NCBI GenBank assembly: GCA_030549495.1 | Contig: JAUIRK010000730.1 | Span: forward strand, 62,001 to 126,000 | Reading direction: 5' to 3' | Length of the DNA stretch: 64,000 bases | Origin: Nectonema munidae | Taxonomy: Eukaryota > Nematomorpha > Nectonematoida > Nectonematidae | Shown here: positions 1-11,820 of the stretch, one piece after another | How positions within the stretch are numbered: the first letter of the stretch is position 1 | How the letters are laid out: the number at the start of each line of letters is the position of its first letter | Position numbers and translations under genes: made by a program | Notes under the pieces: model-generated | What the model was told of the DNA's origin: nothing | The model's database searches: none | Seen by the model: the letters and a program-made list of their open reading frames with translations, nothing else

Positions 1-189
1 GATGCATTTTCTGCTGTATATCTCCACAATTGGTTCAAATCACTACAAGCCAAACAATTATTTATTTGACTGAATGAAAATGGTGCTATGAGAACTGGCA
101 TTCGGAAAATTGCTGTAGGAAAATTGACATTATGAAAACTGGCATTGTTTGGGCACTTCCATATTTTTAAGGGTATTTAAATTAAACAG

Positions 190-345
190 GGGGCGTGTGT
201 AGGGTTGGCTAGATGCTGAATTAGATAACTCAAGGTCTTGGGTTCGATCCCGCATCAGGCTTGCTGTGCTCATAAATCGATACAAGCGGCGCAATTGTGC
301 CTTCTCGATGAAAACAGCCTATAAAAAAACATTAAAAAATAGGAT
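190..345 (+). repeat. tRNA-derived SINE (probable)
   Basis: A pol III type 2 internal promoter is visible: a box-A-like TGGCTAGATGC at 206-216 and a clear box B GGTTCGATCC at 241-250, with tRNA-like spacing of about 35 bases. The head is followed by an unrelated body and an A-rich tail near 325-345. This is the layout of a tRNA-derived SINE. A functional tRNA is unlikely because I cannot close an acceptor stem. The 5' boundary is approximate. Confidence 0.6.
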
Positions 346-1362
346 TTATTTATTGAAATAAAATAAAATTCTCTCTGATTACAGCTTGTTTTCAAATAGT
401 TTTTATATAGTGTGTTTTTAACCAATTTTTAACATTTTACGTAAAGAATTCTTTAGAGATTCATTTCATATTATGGGAATGCTTGCTGAACGGAACCTGT
501 CTAAACTGGATTCAAGACCCGATAAAGTATCCAGATTGGAAAATATGTTGTTTATCAGGTGTTTATGCTTTAAATACATGATTCCTGCTTGAATATTTAT
601 CCTTTTTATGTTAACCGAAAGTAATTGGCAATAAAGCAGAAAATTCAATTGAAAAACCAAGGTTAAAATTTATTCATTTTGTCCGTGATTGGAGTTTGAA
701 ACTTTTATTACTCAATTCTTTGTCGTTTATTTACGCTTTTGGTGATGCAGAAAAACAACGATATATTCGTAATTGGACGAAAGAGTATGCAAAGAAGATT
801 AGAAAAATAGAAATTGTGTGAAATCTTGAAAAGTCCCGTCTACGGTTTATCGAAATTAAGGTATAGAAAAGATCCGTTAAAATTTTTTTTTATGGTTTCT
901 TCAACATAAAAAATAGAACTAAAATGTGATTAACTCAGAATTTCGGTTTATTGAGAATCCTGTTAATACGGGTTAGGCCAGGTCTGTACAAATTTTTTTG
1001 TGAAAGGAACGCTTTTAAAAATACGCACCTTCTAGAAGCCATGTGGCATACTAAAATAGGCATGGCAAGTTTTAAAGAAAAAAGAACGTTTTTTGTTAAT
1101 ATTTAAAGAAATTGTAAAGTTAAAAGTTACTTCATTGATTTAAAGTCTTTTATCATGTGATAAAATAAATGATCTTTCGTCAGCAAATTTTAATTTTTAA
1201 AGTTAATTTATTTTACATCTGTAGGAAAATGTAATCTTCAAGAAATATTTTTAATATTAAAACGTTTTTTATAAATTGTTATGAGATTGAATTAATTGCA
1301 CACTTAAAATAATATGTAGATAAAATGGGGCTGAGTCGTCATGAAAAAAGGAATGAAATAAA
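346..1362. other. A/T-rich intergenic, no gene seen
   Basis: No convincing coding frame, RNA gene or transposon protein is visible on either strand. The short open frame at 466-660 has no recognisable domain and low-complexity A/T-driven composition. Confidence 0.5.
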
Positions 1363-2840
1363 GTGATACGCGCAGTAAAACTAAAAAAGGAACGAAAACC
1401 CTTTGATTTGAAAATGCCTATAAGTGTTAATCAAATTCGCGGTTTACTTCTAAAAATTGTCTCCAAAAACATTCATTCAAATTTTACAATGAAATATATG
1501 TTTTTATACCAAATCGATCATGCCAGTTACATTTCATGGCTCAATTTTTGCTTTTTGAAAATATCTGCAAGCGTTAATAAAATATGCGGTTTAAGTTTGA
1601 AAACTGTTTTCAAATATATCCACAATTTTATATAAAATATATATTTTTATACCAAATCAACCATGCTAGTTTCATTTATGGACTCAATTTTTGCAGTTAG
1701 GATTTGAAAATACCTATAAGTATCAATCAAATATGCGTTAGTTCTAAAATTTGTTTTCAAAAATATTGATTCAAATTTTACATGAAATATATGTTTTTAT
1801 AGCAAATAGACCATGATGGTTTCATTTCTGGACGCAGTTTTCGCATTTAGAGGTTTTAAATGTCCAAGAGTATCAATCAAATGTTCGATTTACGTCTAAT
1901 GTCTACAGAAATATTTTTGAAATTTAAATAAAATATCTGTTTTTATGCCAAATGGAAGATGCTGGTTTCATTTTTGGACTCAGGTAGGCATTTGTGGTTT
2001 TAAAATATCTGAAAGCTTCAATCAGATTTGCGGTTTACTTCTAGATACTGTCTTCAAAAATATTTTCAAAAAAAATAAATATCTCTTTCAAATAAAATAT
2101 CCGTTTTTATTTCTGTACTCCATTTTCGCTAACACAGTTAAAAAATATCTCGAAATGGCAATTGAATTTGTAATGTATGCCTGAAAATCAGTTCTGTAAA
2201 TTTTTTTTTAAAAATCGTTGTATATTAGTTATATAGTAAAAATATACTTTTTTTTTTGTATATTTTGGCTTATAATACTTTCTTCAATCATCTTGAGTAT
2301 GAAATATTTATTTAAAAAAAAAAAAACATTATAAAATCTTTTGAAGATTAGTATTAGAAAAGGAAGCAACTTGAAAACTAATTGAAAAGAGAACGTGTGA
2401 TCAAAAGAAATAATTAAAAAAAATATGTATCTTGACTAAAGGAAGATCTACCATGTTTTAATGAACTAGGAAGTGGTTTAATGATATAATATTAGGTGCT
2501 TCGAAAAGATTTTGACTGTGAAAAAGAAGTTCCTCTTTTACAAATGAAAAATATTTAAATCTATAGCTTATCATCTAGGATTACAATTATCATTTAACTA
2601 AGATGGGTAGGAAATCTGAAAATTTAGAATAGGTCAGATTTATCAAAAATGGCACAGATGCCAATATGTGAGAATTTAGTCACTATCCAGATATTTTTAA
2701 TTTAAATTGAATTTGTCCATCTTATTCCTTTTGCGTCAAAAGAATTTTTTATATGAAGAACGTGGACAACTTTTTGTAATTGAACAATGAACATCATGAA
2801 TTCATCAGAAAAAAACCTTTGAACTAAGATTGATTGACAA
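1363..2840 (+). repeat. Diverged tandem array (about 145-base unit) plus flank, copy 1
   Basis: A motif around TTTTTATACCAAAT, followed by a CATGCTGGTTTCATTTCTGG-like segment, recurs near 1501, 1644, 1794, 1940 and 2104, giving a unit of about 143-164 bases. Each unit also carries a 'tatctgaaag..caatcaaat..tgcggttta' block. The roughly 700 bases that follow are also shared with 49130-49830: for example TATAGCTTATCATCTAGGAT occurs near 2562 and near 49562. The small open frames here (1363-1635, 1945-2184) follow the repeat unit and are not supported as genes. The repeat family is unknown to me. Confidence 0.7.
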
Positions 2841-3289
2841 ATATTCAGGCCTGATAATAAAATACACGATACTGATAAAAAAAAAGATCACCAAGAAGAT
2901 TCTTTAATCAATGCTTTGAGAGAGGAAAATATCTGTTCAAAATAAATCCTTATAAAAAAATTTTCAAACACACATTGAAGAAAATAAATTTCTAGATGAA
3001 AAAAGAGCTACCAAGAAAAGATCATCATAGAATGAATAGCAAAATTACATACTGTAAAGTATAGAAGATATGACATAGAGACCACGAGCCGATAACGAAT
3101 TTGTAGCTAAAAAGATGGAGGTCCTATCAAGATACGTGATTTACTAACAAATGAAATATTTTGAGTGAATTAAACACCTAAAGTTGGTTTATTAAATAAA
3201 TTAAGAAAATAATTACCAGAGAAATACTGCAAGTAGAATTTATTTTGAAGTTTATATATTTGACATTGATTTTCAGGTTTAATCGATTT

Positions 3290-3960
3290 TTTGAAGGTTT
3301 TATTGATCTCATAAAAAATGAACATCACGATTAAATTCTACATACTTGAAATGTATAAAAAACATTTTATAAGAATAAAAATTTTAATTTTGACATTTTT
3401 TTAAAATTATTTTTTGTCAGGTTTGACTTATTTTTATACAAAAAGAATATCACCAGTAAACACATCGTACTTGAAAATCGGTATATGTGTCTAAAAAACT
3501 TTATATAATTATTCGGATAAAATGTTTCCTTTTGAGATAAACCAATTTTTTGAGAGGTTTGATTGATTTTCATAAAAAATGAATATCACCACTGAATTCA
3601 TCATACTTGAAAATGGGTATATATGTGTAAAAAACTTTATATAATTACTTAGATAAAAATTTTCTTTTTGAGATGAGCTGTCATATATAAATCAATTTTT
3701 TGATAGGTTTGATTGATTTTCATAAAAAATAAACATCACTGCTGAATTCAGCATGCTTGAAAATGGGTATACATGTATAAAAAACTTTATATAATTATTT
3801 AGATAAAAGTTCCTTTTTGAGATGAGCTGTCACATTTAGATCAATTTTTTGACAGGGTTGATTGCTTTTGATAAAAAAATGGACATCACCACTGAATTCA
3901 GCATAGTTGAAATATATATGTAACATTAAAAATATTTATAAAAACTTATTAATATCTGAG
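3290..3960 (+). repeat. Tandem array, about 125-150-base unit, five copies
   Basis: Copies begin near 3300, 3424, 3561, 3711 and 3860; the last intervals are 150 and 149 bases. Each carries a GATTGATTTTCATAAAAAAT-like start, then 'atcaccactgaattca', 'cttgaaaatgggtata' and 'aaaactttatataatta'. Identity is highest among the 3561, 3711 and 3860 copies and decays towards the edges. The minus-strand open frame at 3367-3573 lies inside the array and is rejected as a gene. Confidence 0.8.
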
Positions 3961-4797
3961 AAAATAGGGGGGGGGGAGCACTTTACGCCCCCACACTTGG
4001 GCGGACAAATTTAGCCCACACTAATAGGGTTAAAATAATAAATAAAAATTTAACGTAACCAATAGTAATATTAATCTCTTTAGAACCATTGAAATATGTT
4101 CCCAACTCTCACCATTAGCTCTATCTCATCTGTTAACATTTTCATCCAATGTTATTCAAAACTAAAATAGATTTACTTACAGTTTTACTTCACCTTAGCA
4201 AAAAGTTATGCAATCTACTTTCTACAAATTACACGAATGTTGCGTTACGGCTCGGAAGGAATTTTCTTATTTTTAACTTCACTTTTTTCGTACCGTAAAA
4301 TCGTATTAGAAGAAAAAAACCTATCTAAATTTGGAGGCGTAATTTCGTAATGGAACATGAACGGGAAGTTTTTTACCTTGTGAATAAATGCTTCCACCAT
4401 TCTTTAGTGGAAACAAACATTTCATTTACATTTATATATTTTAAGACTTTTTTGCTTTTGTTTTTTGAGAGAACATTTTGATTACAGGCTCTATCGTTGT
4501 GCTTCTCTGTATCAGTTGATCTCCCAAATGTTCACCTGTTAAATGAGTTGTATGAGAATTTTTAATTTGGGTCAAGTAAGAAAAATGTTCATTCACAAGA
4601 ATGATTAAAATCAATATTTATGAGCCTAACATTTGCAACGTATGCAATCCCTTGAAGCCGCAGGTTCTCCTCCTCTGTTCTATCGAGCATTGCTTCCCGC
4701 TTTTTGAATATTACTCATATAGTTACTATACTTTTAATTCAATTTAATATCGCCGCTTTGAATAAATTTTAGATCTCATAAGAAGATATTATTTTCA
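3961..4797. other. Intergenic region upstream of the AMP-ligase gene
   Basis: A G-run at 3968-3977 follows the tandem array. The rest is A/T-rich DNA that must hold the promoter and 5' UTR of the gene at 4798. A pyrimidine-poor TTTTAG at about 4770 could be a splice acceptor for an upstream noncoding exon, but I cannot show this. No further coding sequence is visible. Confidence 0.4.
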
Positions 4798-6456
4798 ATG
4801 GCATTCGCTATTCACAAATTCTTAAGATCTGGTAAAGTGATGTGTTTGGGAAATAGGATTTCTCGTAAAGCCTCTTCTGTTGTTCGCAGTCCGTATCCTG
4901 ATATTAATCTTTCTACTTTGGAAAGTAAGTCATTGGCCTCGTATATACTTGACAAGACGCACTTGTATTCTGATAAGATAGCAATGATAGACGTTGACAC
5001 ATGTATTAAGTACACATACTCGGATGTGAAGAATAACGTGGAAACACTTTGCAAAGCTTTCACGCATTATGGCTTGAAGAAAAAGTCGATTGCTGCCATT
5101 TCGTGTTTCAATTGCATAGAATACGCTGTGATTGTTTTAGCTCTTAATCTCCTGCAAATAACTGTAATGCCTCTGAATCCCACATATAAGATGGATGAAT
5201 TAAAACGCTATTTAAAGTTAACTTCGCCTGACATTTTTATTTTTCAGGAAACTTCACAATCCTCTCTAGCAATGCTTGATGAATTCGACTTCAGTCATGT
5301 TTTTTATGTTAAAAAGTCAGATTATAACAAGAGGTTTATGAGTATTGAAGAAATTATGTCCAAGTCTTACACAGAAACTCTGGATACTAGTGATGGAGAA
5401 AGAGAAGGTGTAGCTATATTGCCTCTTTCCAGTGGTACCACTGGTCTTCCTAAAGCAGTAAGTCTAACAAACTACAACTTACTTGCCAATTTAAAACAGT
5501 TAGAAGAAATCACTGAAATTAGCGACAACGATGTTTTGACAGCGGTTTTGCCCTTTTTCCACATATATGGATTCACCGTTAATCTTTTTCTGCCACTTTG
5601 CCAAGGCGCGTGTTTACTTATCCCCAACTCTTTCAACGCGAAATCCTTTATTCCTACACTAAAAAAGTATGACGTGACGTATTTGATGTTGGTGCCTCCT
5701 ATTTTCATGTTTTTATCGAAACAAAGCTCTTTTTCGCGCTTAGCATTGCCAAACTTGCAAAAGCTGCTGAATGGAGCAGCTCCTCTCTCCAAAAAGTACG
5801 TCCTGGAAATAAAGAATAAATTTGACGAAGAGTTGATTTTTTCGCAGGGCTACGGCATGACAGAGTTGAGCCCGGTTACGCATCTAGTTCCCTTCGTTTC
5901 ATCTAAATGCGAGTCGATTGGCATTCCTATCGCAAACACACTCTGTAAGATAAGTGATATATCTAATGAGCGACATCCCACATCATTAAGTGCCTTTGAA
6001 CACGGAGAACTTTGTATAAAAGGACCACAGGTCATGCTAGGCTACTTCAACAGCCACGAAGCAACAAATGCGATCATGGATGAAAATGGTTGGCTGCACA
6101 CTGGAGATCTTGCTTATTACGACGAAGAGGGATTCTTTTACATAATTGACAGGATCAAAGATCTTATCAAGTACAAAGGAAATCAAATATCTCCAAGTGA
6201 ATTGGAAGTTGTTCTTCTATCTCACCCACAAGTTGTCGATGCGTGTGTCATAGCCTTTCCAGATGAAGCTGCTGGCCAGGTTCCTAAAGCCTTTATTGTT
6301 CCTTCCACTAAAGATATTGACATTGGTGAAGTTGAAAGATTACTTTCACACAAATTGAGTTCATTTAAAAAGATTCGAGGTGGTATCGAAATTATAGAGA
6401 GTATACCTCGTTCACAAAGTGGCAAAATAATGAGAAAAATGCTCAAATCTCAGTGA
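4798..6456 (+). CDS. AMP-forming acyl-/4-coumarate-CoA-ligase-like enzyme, intronless
   Basis: A single open frame of 552 aa, the usual length for the ANL family (acyl-CoA synthetases, 4-coumarate-CoA ligases, firefly luciferase). These enzymes adenylate a carboxylic acid with ATP and pass it to CoA. Visible motifs in order: the phosphate-binding loop SSGTTGLPKAVSLTN near residue 210; YGMTELSP near 350; the hinge TGDLAYYDEEGFFYIIDRIKDL-type segment near 434-455; KGNQISPSELE; and the C-terminal catalytic-lysine motif SGKIMRKML near 541. The large and small domains are therefore both complete. The C-terminus is KSQ, not an SKL-type peroxisomal signal. The N-terminus (about 35 residues, basic, few acids) could be a mitochondrial presequence; that is inference. 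Stop at 6454-6456. The substrate cannot be read from the sequence. No introns and no flanking poly-A tract are seen, so either an intronless gene or an old retrocopy is possible. Minus-strand frames within it are shadows. Confidence 0.9.
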   Translation: MAFAIHKFLRSGKVMCLGNRISRKASSVVRSPYPDINLSTLESKSLASYILDKTHLYSDKIAMIDVDTCIKYTYSDVKNNVETLCKAFTHYGLKKKSIAAISCFNCIEYAVIVLALNLLQITVMPLNPTYKMDELKRYLKLTSPDIFIFQETSQSSLAMLDEFDFSHVFYVKKSDYNKRFMSIEEIMSKSYTETLDTSDGEREGVAILPLSSGTTGLPKAVSLTNYNLLANLKQLEEITEISDNDVLTAVLPFFHIYGFTVNLFLPLCQGACLLIPNSFNAKSFIPTLKKYDVTYLMLVPPIFMFLSKQSSFSRLALPNLQKLLNGAAPLSKKYVLEIKNKFDEELIFSQGYGMTELSPVTHLVPFVSSKCESIGIPIANTLCKISDISNERHPTSLSAFEHGELCIKGPQVMLGYFNSHEATNAIMDENGWLHTGDLAYYDEEGFFYIIDRIKDLIKYKGNQISPSELEVVLLSHPQVVDACVIAFPDEAAGQVPKAFIVPSTKDIDIGEVERLLSHKLSSFKKIRGGIEIIESIPRSQSGKIMRKMLKSQ

Positions 6457-6724
6457 TTATAAAAGATAATAATTTTTAAGTTTTACACTTTACTATGCAT
6501 TTTTTCTAGTTAGACTGTTGCTCTAGCGTATACAGCAAACGACAAGCTTTCAAATGAGATATATATATATATCATGAAAAAGAAATTTTGAAAAACAGTT
6601 TAATTTTTTCTTCAAAACAAATAAGTAAAAATTTCCAGGTCTTGCCAGATCTCTGATACACCTTTTGATTATACCTAACATTTTTATAACATATATATAT
6701 ATATAATGGTGAATAGGCATCTCG
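6457..6724. other. 3' flank of the ligase gene with short AT microsatellites
   Basis: A/T-rich DNA with (AT)n tracts near 6557-6573 and 6691-6706. No canonical AATAAA is seen close to the stop codon; A-rich variants near 6620 are possible polyadenylation signals. Confidence 0.35.
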
Positions 6725-8790
6725 ATGGTAGTAATTACGTTTAGTATTCATTTTCTTTCTTCAGAACGCTGTCTTTACTCTTATGGCTCACCCAATAAAT
6801 GAGCATCATTCTTCTTAAAAACCACATTTCTGTACCAGATAGCTTGTCTTCCAACTTTTTGCAAAGTATCCAGCTTTCACAATCGTAGGTCAAAATAGGC
6901 ATGATATAACAGTCAAGTACTCTGAGTTTAGTTTTCATAGATAGGTTACCTAACGCATTTTTCATATTCCAGAAGGTATTTTTTGCTATGCCAATTCTCC
7001 TCTGAATTTCTTTATCTCATTTGCCATCGGATGATAACAAACTTCCCAAGTAGTTGAAGCTTTTTGGTTGCTTTATTTTATTTCCACCAATTTGAAGGTC
7101 AAAAATAAATGCAACTTTCTTCTTTGTGAAAACCATACACTCTGTTTTTTTCTGATTAATTGTTAGACCCATTTTTTTGCTTCTACTTTGTTCACAAGCG
7201 TCTGCAAATCCTTTACATCATCAGCCATTAAAACGGTATCATCTACGTACCTCAAATTATTTAACTTGCTCCCGCGAATCACTAATCCTTGTAAGTCTTC
7301 TATTTCTTTCATAATATTCTCTGCATAGATGTTAAACAAGTCTGGAAAGAAACCAGATTCAACCCCTCTTTCTAGATCTCGCTTTGCCCTGTCTGACCCC
7401 TTTCTTTATCTTCACAAAACTACTGATATCTTCGCCTATTTGTATCGCAGCACTTTGATTCTATTCTAATGTCTTTTCCATCTAATCCAACATCTTCTAA
7501 AACTTTTATCTGTTCTTCGTGTTTTACTGAATCAAAAGCTTTCATGTAATCAACAAATAATACATAGACATCTCTTCTCATCTCGATTGATCTTTCTGTT
7601 ATCATTCGAATCATGAAAATAGCGTTTCTCGTTCCGCAGTCTTCTACGAAAATACATTGCTCCTTTGAAATATGGGATTTTATTTTTGTTTTAGCGCAAA
7701 ATTTTTAAAACAAAACGTGAGACAATATGCTAATGGTTCTATGTTGTTTACACAAAATTGCGCGTTTTTTTTGGGAAAAACTACAAAAATAGATTTGCTC
7801 AACAGTTCAGTAATATATTCCTGCAACCCGGACATAATAGCATTCTTTTCTAAAATGATTTGTCCATCTTTAGACTTAATGCAGCCTGTAGCATTACAGA
7901 CCTTTTTTTGCATAATTCGTGAACATTTTTGTGCGCTTCTTTTGCATCAAAATTTCTCTTTTCAATTTGAAGGCATCTAGCATTTAACCATATTTCTTTA
8001 GCCTGTCGACATTTTTCTTTTATAACTGAATTAAGTTCTTGATATTTCGTTTTTGTTTTTATGCTTCCGGCGATCATTGATGAAGAATTTCTTCAGCCAT
8101 CCACTCTTGATTTTTTTTGAGTGTTGGATACTACTGGGTTATGATCACTATTGATATCAGCCCTTCGGGTAAGCTTTGGATTGCTTCACTGCAATGTAAT
8201 CTATTTGATTTCTAATTGAACCGTTTTGGCTTTTCCACGTATATTTCCTTCTATCTGGTTGTTTATTCGTTAGTGTCAATCTGTGCTGCTTACACCATTC
8301 AATCCACTTTTCTTCTCTTTCATTCCTTTCTCTTAAACCATGATGTCTAACTGTGTCTTCAACTCATCCTTTTGCATTGGGATCACACATCACCATAATA
8401 ACTTCTTCGTATTTGCACTGTTTTATTGCTTTTTGTAGATCATCGTAAAATAAGTTTATATCTTTTTCATCAGAAACTACAGTTGGACTTAAATAATTGA
8501 CAGTTTGCTAGGTTTTGAATTCAGTTTAACTAACAACACCCTCTCTAAAATGGGCCAGTAGCCTATCAAACATCCCGCTGCAATTTTTCCTAAAACGATT
8601 GCCTTTCCAATGTGTTTCAGAAATGCCAAAAATATTGATATTCATTCTAGACATTTCAGCTTTCAGATTAAACAGCTTATTAACATTCAATGTTCCTATT
8701 TTAATTATATTTCTTCTCAAATTTAGAGTTTTAGGTTGAAATATTGACAGCACGATAACAGATTGAAGATTTGGCTCCACTCATTGCTTG
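6725..8790 (-). pseudogene. Decayed non-LTR retrotransposon (endonuclease-RT, RTE-like)
   Basis: Minus-strand pieces appear in the right order for a LINE pol gene. The endonuclease start lies near 8780-8560 (IKIGTLNVNKL..., then FGISETHWKGN). A linker region (NSVIKEKCRQAKEIWLNARC, then CIKSKDGQIILEK) spans about 8077-7840. An RT motif-A segment VDYMKAFDSVKHE lies at about 7590-7530. The C-terminal region with MPILTYDCESWIL and FLRRMMLIYW lies at about 6930-6800. Frames shift many times, so it is dead. The motifs match the arthropod 'endonuclease-reverse transcriptase' group, often placed in or near RTE; clade assignment is tentative. The plus-strand frame at 7672-7980 is a shadow. Confidence 0.75.
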
Positions 8791-8799
8791 ATGGAAACC

Positions 8800-9845
8800 A
8801 AACCTTTAGATTGGTATACGAAAGAATTAAGTGATATGAAGAGAAATAAAAATAGATTATTCAGTTTGTATTGTAAAACTCGGGATAACGATGTTTATAA
8901 AAAATTCACAAAGGAACCAATACAAGAAGTTTGTGAAAAGAGCTAAGCAGACTTATTACTATATTTTTTTCATTATTGTAAAAATGACAACAAAATTTGG
9001 AATATAATAAATTCACTAAGGGGTAATTCTAAACATTTCCTAATTCATGCTGTCCAAATGACCTGAATGAAAATTTTTTGTAAAATGATAATCTAGCGTT
9101 GAACAATACACCATTTCTTACACATACCACCTTCAGTGAAAAAACCTTTTATTTTGATGATATAACTGAAGGTGACATATTATGTACTGCACAAAACTTT
9201 AATTCTTCTTCATCTTGTGGATGGGACAATATTTCCAACAAATTGGGCAAACTTATTTCTTTATATCTTAGTTATATTTAATAAAATGATTGATAAGGGA
9301 ACCTGTCCTGATATGTTAAAAATCAAAAAAGTGAGTCCTGTTTCTAAATCTGGAGATAAGAAAGATTTAAATAATTATCGTTCTATAAGTTTAATACCTT
9401 TTTGAGTAAATTGCTTGCAACGATAATTTATAAAAAGAATGGCGTGCTTCATTGATAAATATAAATTGATTAATGATAAACTGTTTGGTTTTAGATCTGG
9501 TTTATCTACCAATACAGCTCTTCACAAGTTGTTAGTGAATTTTTTGCTTCTTGTGATTATAAATATAAAAATTTAGGTATTTTCATAGATTTACTAATCT
9601 TTATTTGAATATCTAATGAATATTGAACATGCTAATTGTATTTTTCCGAAATCATCAATACTTAATTTTAATAAATTAAATAAGAAAATAGATAAAGCTT
9701 TGAGATTTGTTGGTAATGATAATAAAAATATCATATATTTACCCTTGAACAAATTAATGTATTTCAATTGGCTTCTTTCATCTACAAGTGTAAATATGAT
9801 AATAATCATTACAAAAACTACTTTTCTATTACTGTAAATTTTGAT
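8800..9845 (+). pseudogene. Decayed non-LTR retrotransposon fragment (RT region)
   Basis: A second LINE relic lies head-to-head with the previous one. Fragments in order: WYTKELSDMKRNKNRLF and YKKFTKEP near 8830-8940; KIWNIINSLRGN near 8995-9030; FDDITEGDI and WDNIS near 9150-9240; then an RT-type stretch PDMLKIKKVSPVSKSGDK and NNYRSISLIPF near 9310-9405; then LFGFRSGLSTNTALHKLL near 9485-9540. The later frame at 9616-9837 (KIDKALRFVG...) may be the C-terminal tail of the same element after an internal deletion. Frameshifts and stops throughout. Confidence 0.65.
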
Positions 9846-9851
9846 TTTTTA

Positions 9852-10203
9852 CAGTAGACGCTCGTTAATTCGGACCCTGATAACTCGGATATCGGATAAG
9901 TCGGACCGTGAGCGAGAATACAAATGTTTGCCCTCATAGGCCTACACGGCGTCATTTTCATTGACTTCTTTAATTTCGCTTTGGCTTACAAGCAGCCATT
10001 TTATTATTTTACTCCATAGGTAGTTCGCGGTCATTCTAAATTTTAACCTTGTTCCAAAGCTTATTGTGGCTATAAATGCGTCCAATTTGAAATACTGTTT
10101 TCTCCCATATACATATATATAGTAGACCATATGTTATGTCGGACAATCGGCATAGTCGGACACCCTTCTCCCCCATGTAATCCGACTTAACGAGGGTCTA
10201 CTG
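9852..10203. mobile_element. pogo/Tigger-type MITE with TA duplication
   Basis: The ends match in inverted orientation: CAGTAGACGCTCGTTAATTC at 9852 and, reading inward from 10203 on the minus strand, CAGTAGACCCTCGTTAAGTC. TA flanks both ends (9850-9851 and 10204-10205). CAGTAGA-type ends with a TA duplication are typical of pogo/Tigger elements. The 352-base body has no intact transposase; the minus-strand frame at 9942-10130 is unrecognised. Non-autonomous copy. Confidence 0.85.
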
Positions 10204-10205
10204 TA

Positions 10206-11820
10206 ATTTAAGATGTGAAAATGAAAACTTGCAACACTTTCCTTTATAGAAAATTAATTATTAGAATGTCAATATATGCATGTCTTATACTCTAGTTTTT
10301 TCTTTGCCTGTTTTTTTAAAGATATTTGACTGTTCAACTCACTTCAATCCTCTCGACTGATATTGAATACTTAACAAGCGAGAAAATCAACTTTCTCTTT
10401 AAATATTGTTCTCTTATTCCTCTACCATACACCATCTGTTTATAGACTTTATAAAGTGTTTTTTGGTATCTACGATTGATTCTACTTGAATATTTCATTG
10501 TTTTTCATAATGTCTGATCTATTATATTGTTGAAATTCAAGGGTTTCAGTAGCGGATTTTTCCCATATAATATTCAATAATTTGTTCCCCTTTTTTACAA
10601 TTGTGAACATACAAAAAAACTTGTTTTTTCGTTCAAAAATAGAATAATTATTATATATGTGTAAAATTTATTTATTTGCAAAATTAAGGAATTGATTGAC
10701 ATAAAATTAACCTATCAGATGAGATACCATCACAGAGGCGAAGAATACACCGAAAAATACTACCCTACTAGGCGGCGCATGTCCATATTATTTTTGCTGT
10801 TTTATGGCTAAGTAAGTCTTAAACACGTTTTTTCGCATGATTGTACAGTTATGTTATTTACATTAAATATTTCTGTATAAATTTCATAAGCATTTATAGG
10901 GATCCCTGTGGTAAGGCTTGAATTACAAAAGGGTCCGCTATTCAAAAAGTTTGAAAACCTCCTCTAACGTATATAGCGTTCACAACATACAAATCACCAT
11001 CGACCCGAACCTCTATCCATGAGTTCCCAATCTTTTAAGTCGTTATCACCCACTTTTTAATAAAGAAAGTGTCCATTTTCCACATAAAACTAATATGGTT
11101 TAAATCCATATACAGAAAGAACTGTAGCTGAAATTAATTTGTTTATTGGTAAACAAATAAATTGTAAAGTGTTTTATGGTAATTTTAACAGATAAAAGTA
11201 TCGTACAAGTTTCGCAAGAGGCTGCCTAGAGGAAAAAATATACGAGTGAACAACTATCAAAATACTACAATTTTCAATTATTACCAACGTCGGAGAATCT
11301 GTCATTAGGTTTAAATTTTTTTAAAGTTCATTTCAAATACGCTTCGTAACTCCAGAATATATCCGATGAAATGGGAACAAAAAATTTTTCTTATTTTAAA
11401 CTTTCTAGCTAATAAAGCTTTTAATGTCTTTTCAACGTATGTCCTTATATAAAACAAAATTTAAAAAAAAGAAGAATTATACCAGCTATTATGGATAATT
11501 GCAACACAGGCCAAATCATTTATCATCCACTATTACCTATAAATTTGTTTATCGTCCAGATTGTGAACCCTTGCTATGTTATGAAGATGTATATAAATAC
11601 AAAAAAGCGTCCATTTTTTTAAACTTCTTTCTATGTTTATTTAAATAGAAAAAATCTTACGGGAGTTGTAGACTTACTCGATTCTTACGTCATTAATCTA
11701 TGTCAATGCATAGGGATACTTGGTGTTGAATGCCAATGATAAACCTGTTTAGAATTTTACAAGCTTCATATCAAATTTACTGTTATATGAATATAAACAT
11801 CTCAGCAGATTTATTGATAA
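10206..11820. other. A/T-rich intergenic, nothing recognised
   Basis: No coding frame of interest, RNA gene, or terminal-repeat pair is seen on either strand. Confidence 0.4.

Noticed and set aside
190-260. A functional tRNA gene
   Set aside because: Box A and box B are present, but no acceptor or anticodon stem closes; a SINE explains it better.
4812-6446. Four minus-strand open frames opposite the ligase gene
   Set aside because: Shadow frames of a well-conserved coding region on the other strand; no domains.
7672-7980. Plus-strand 102-aa frame
   Set aside because: It lies opposite LINE coding sequence on the minus strand and has no recognisable content.
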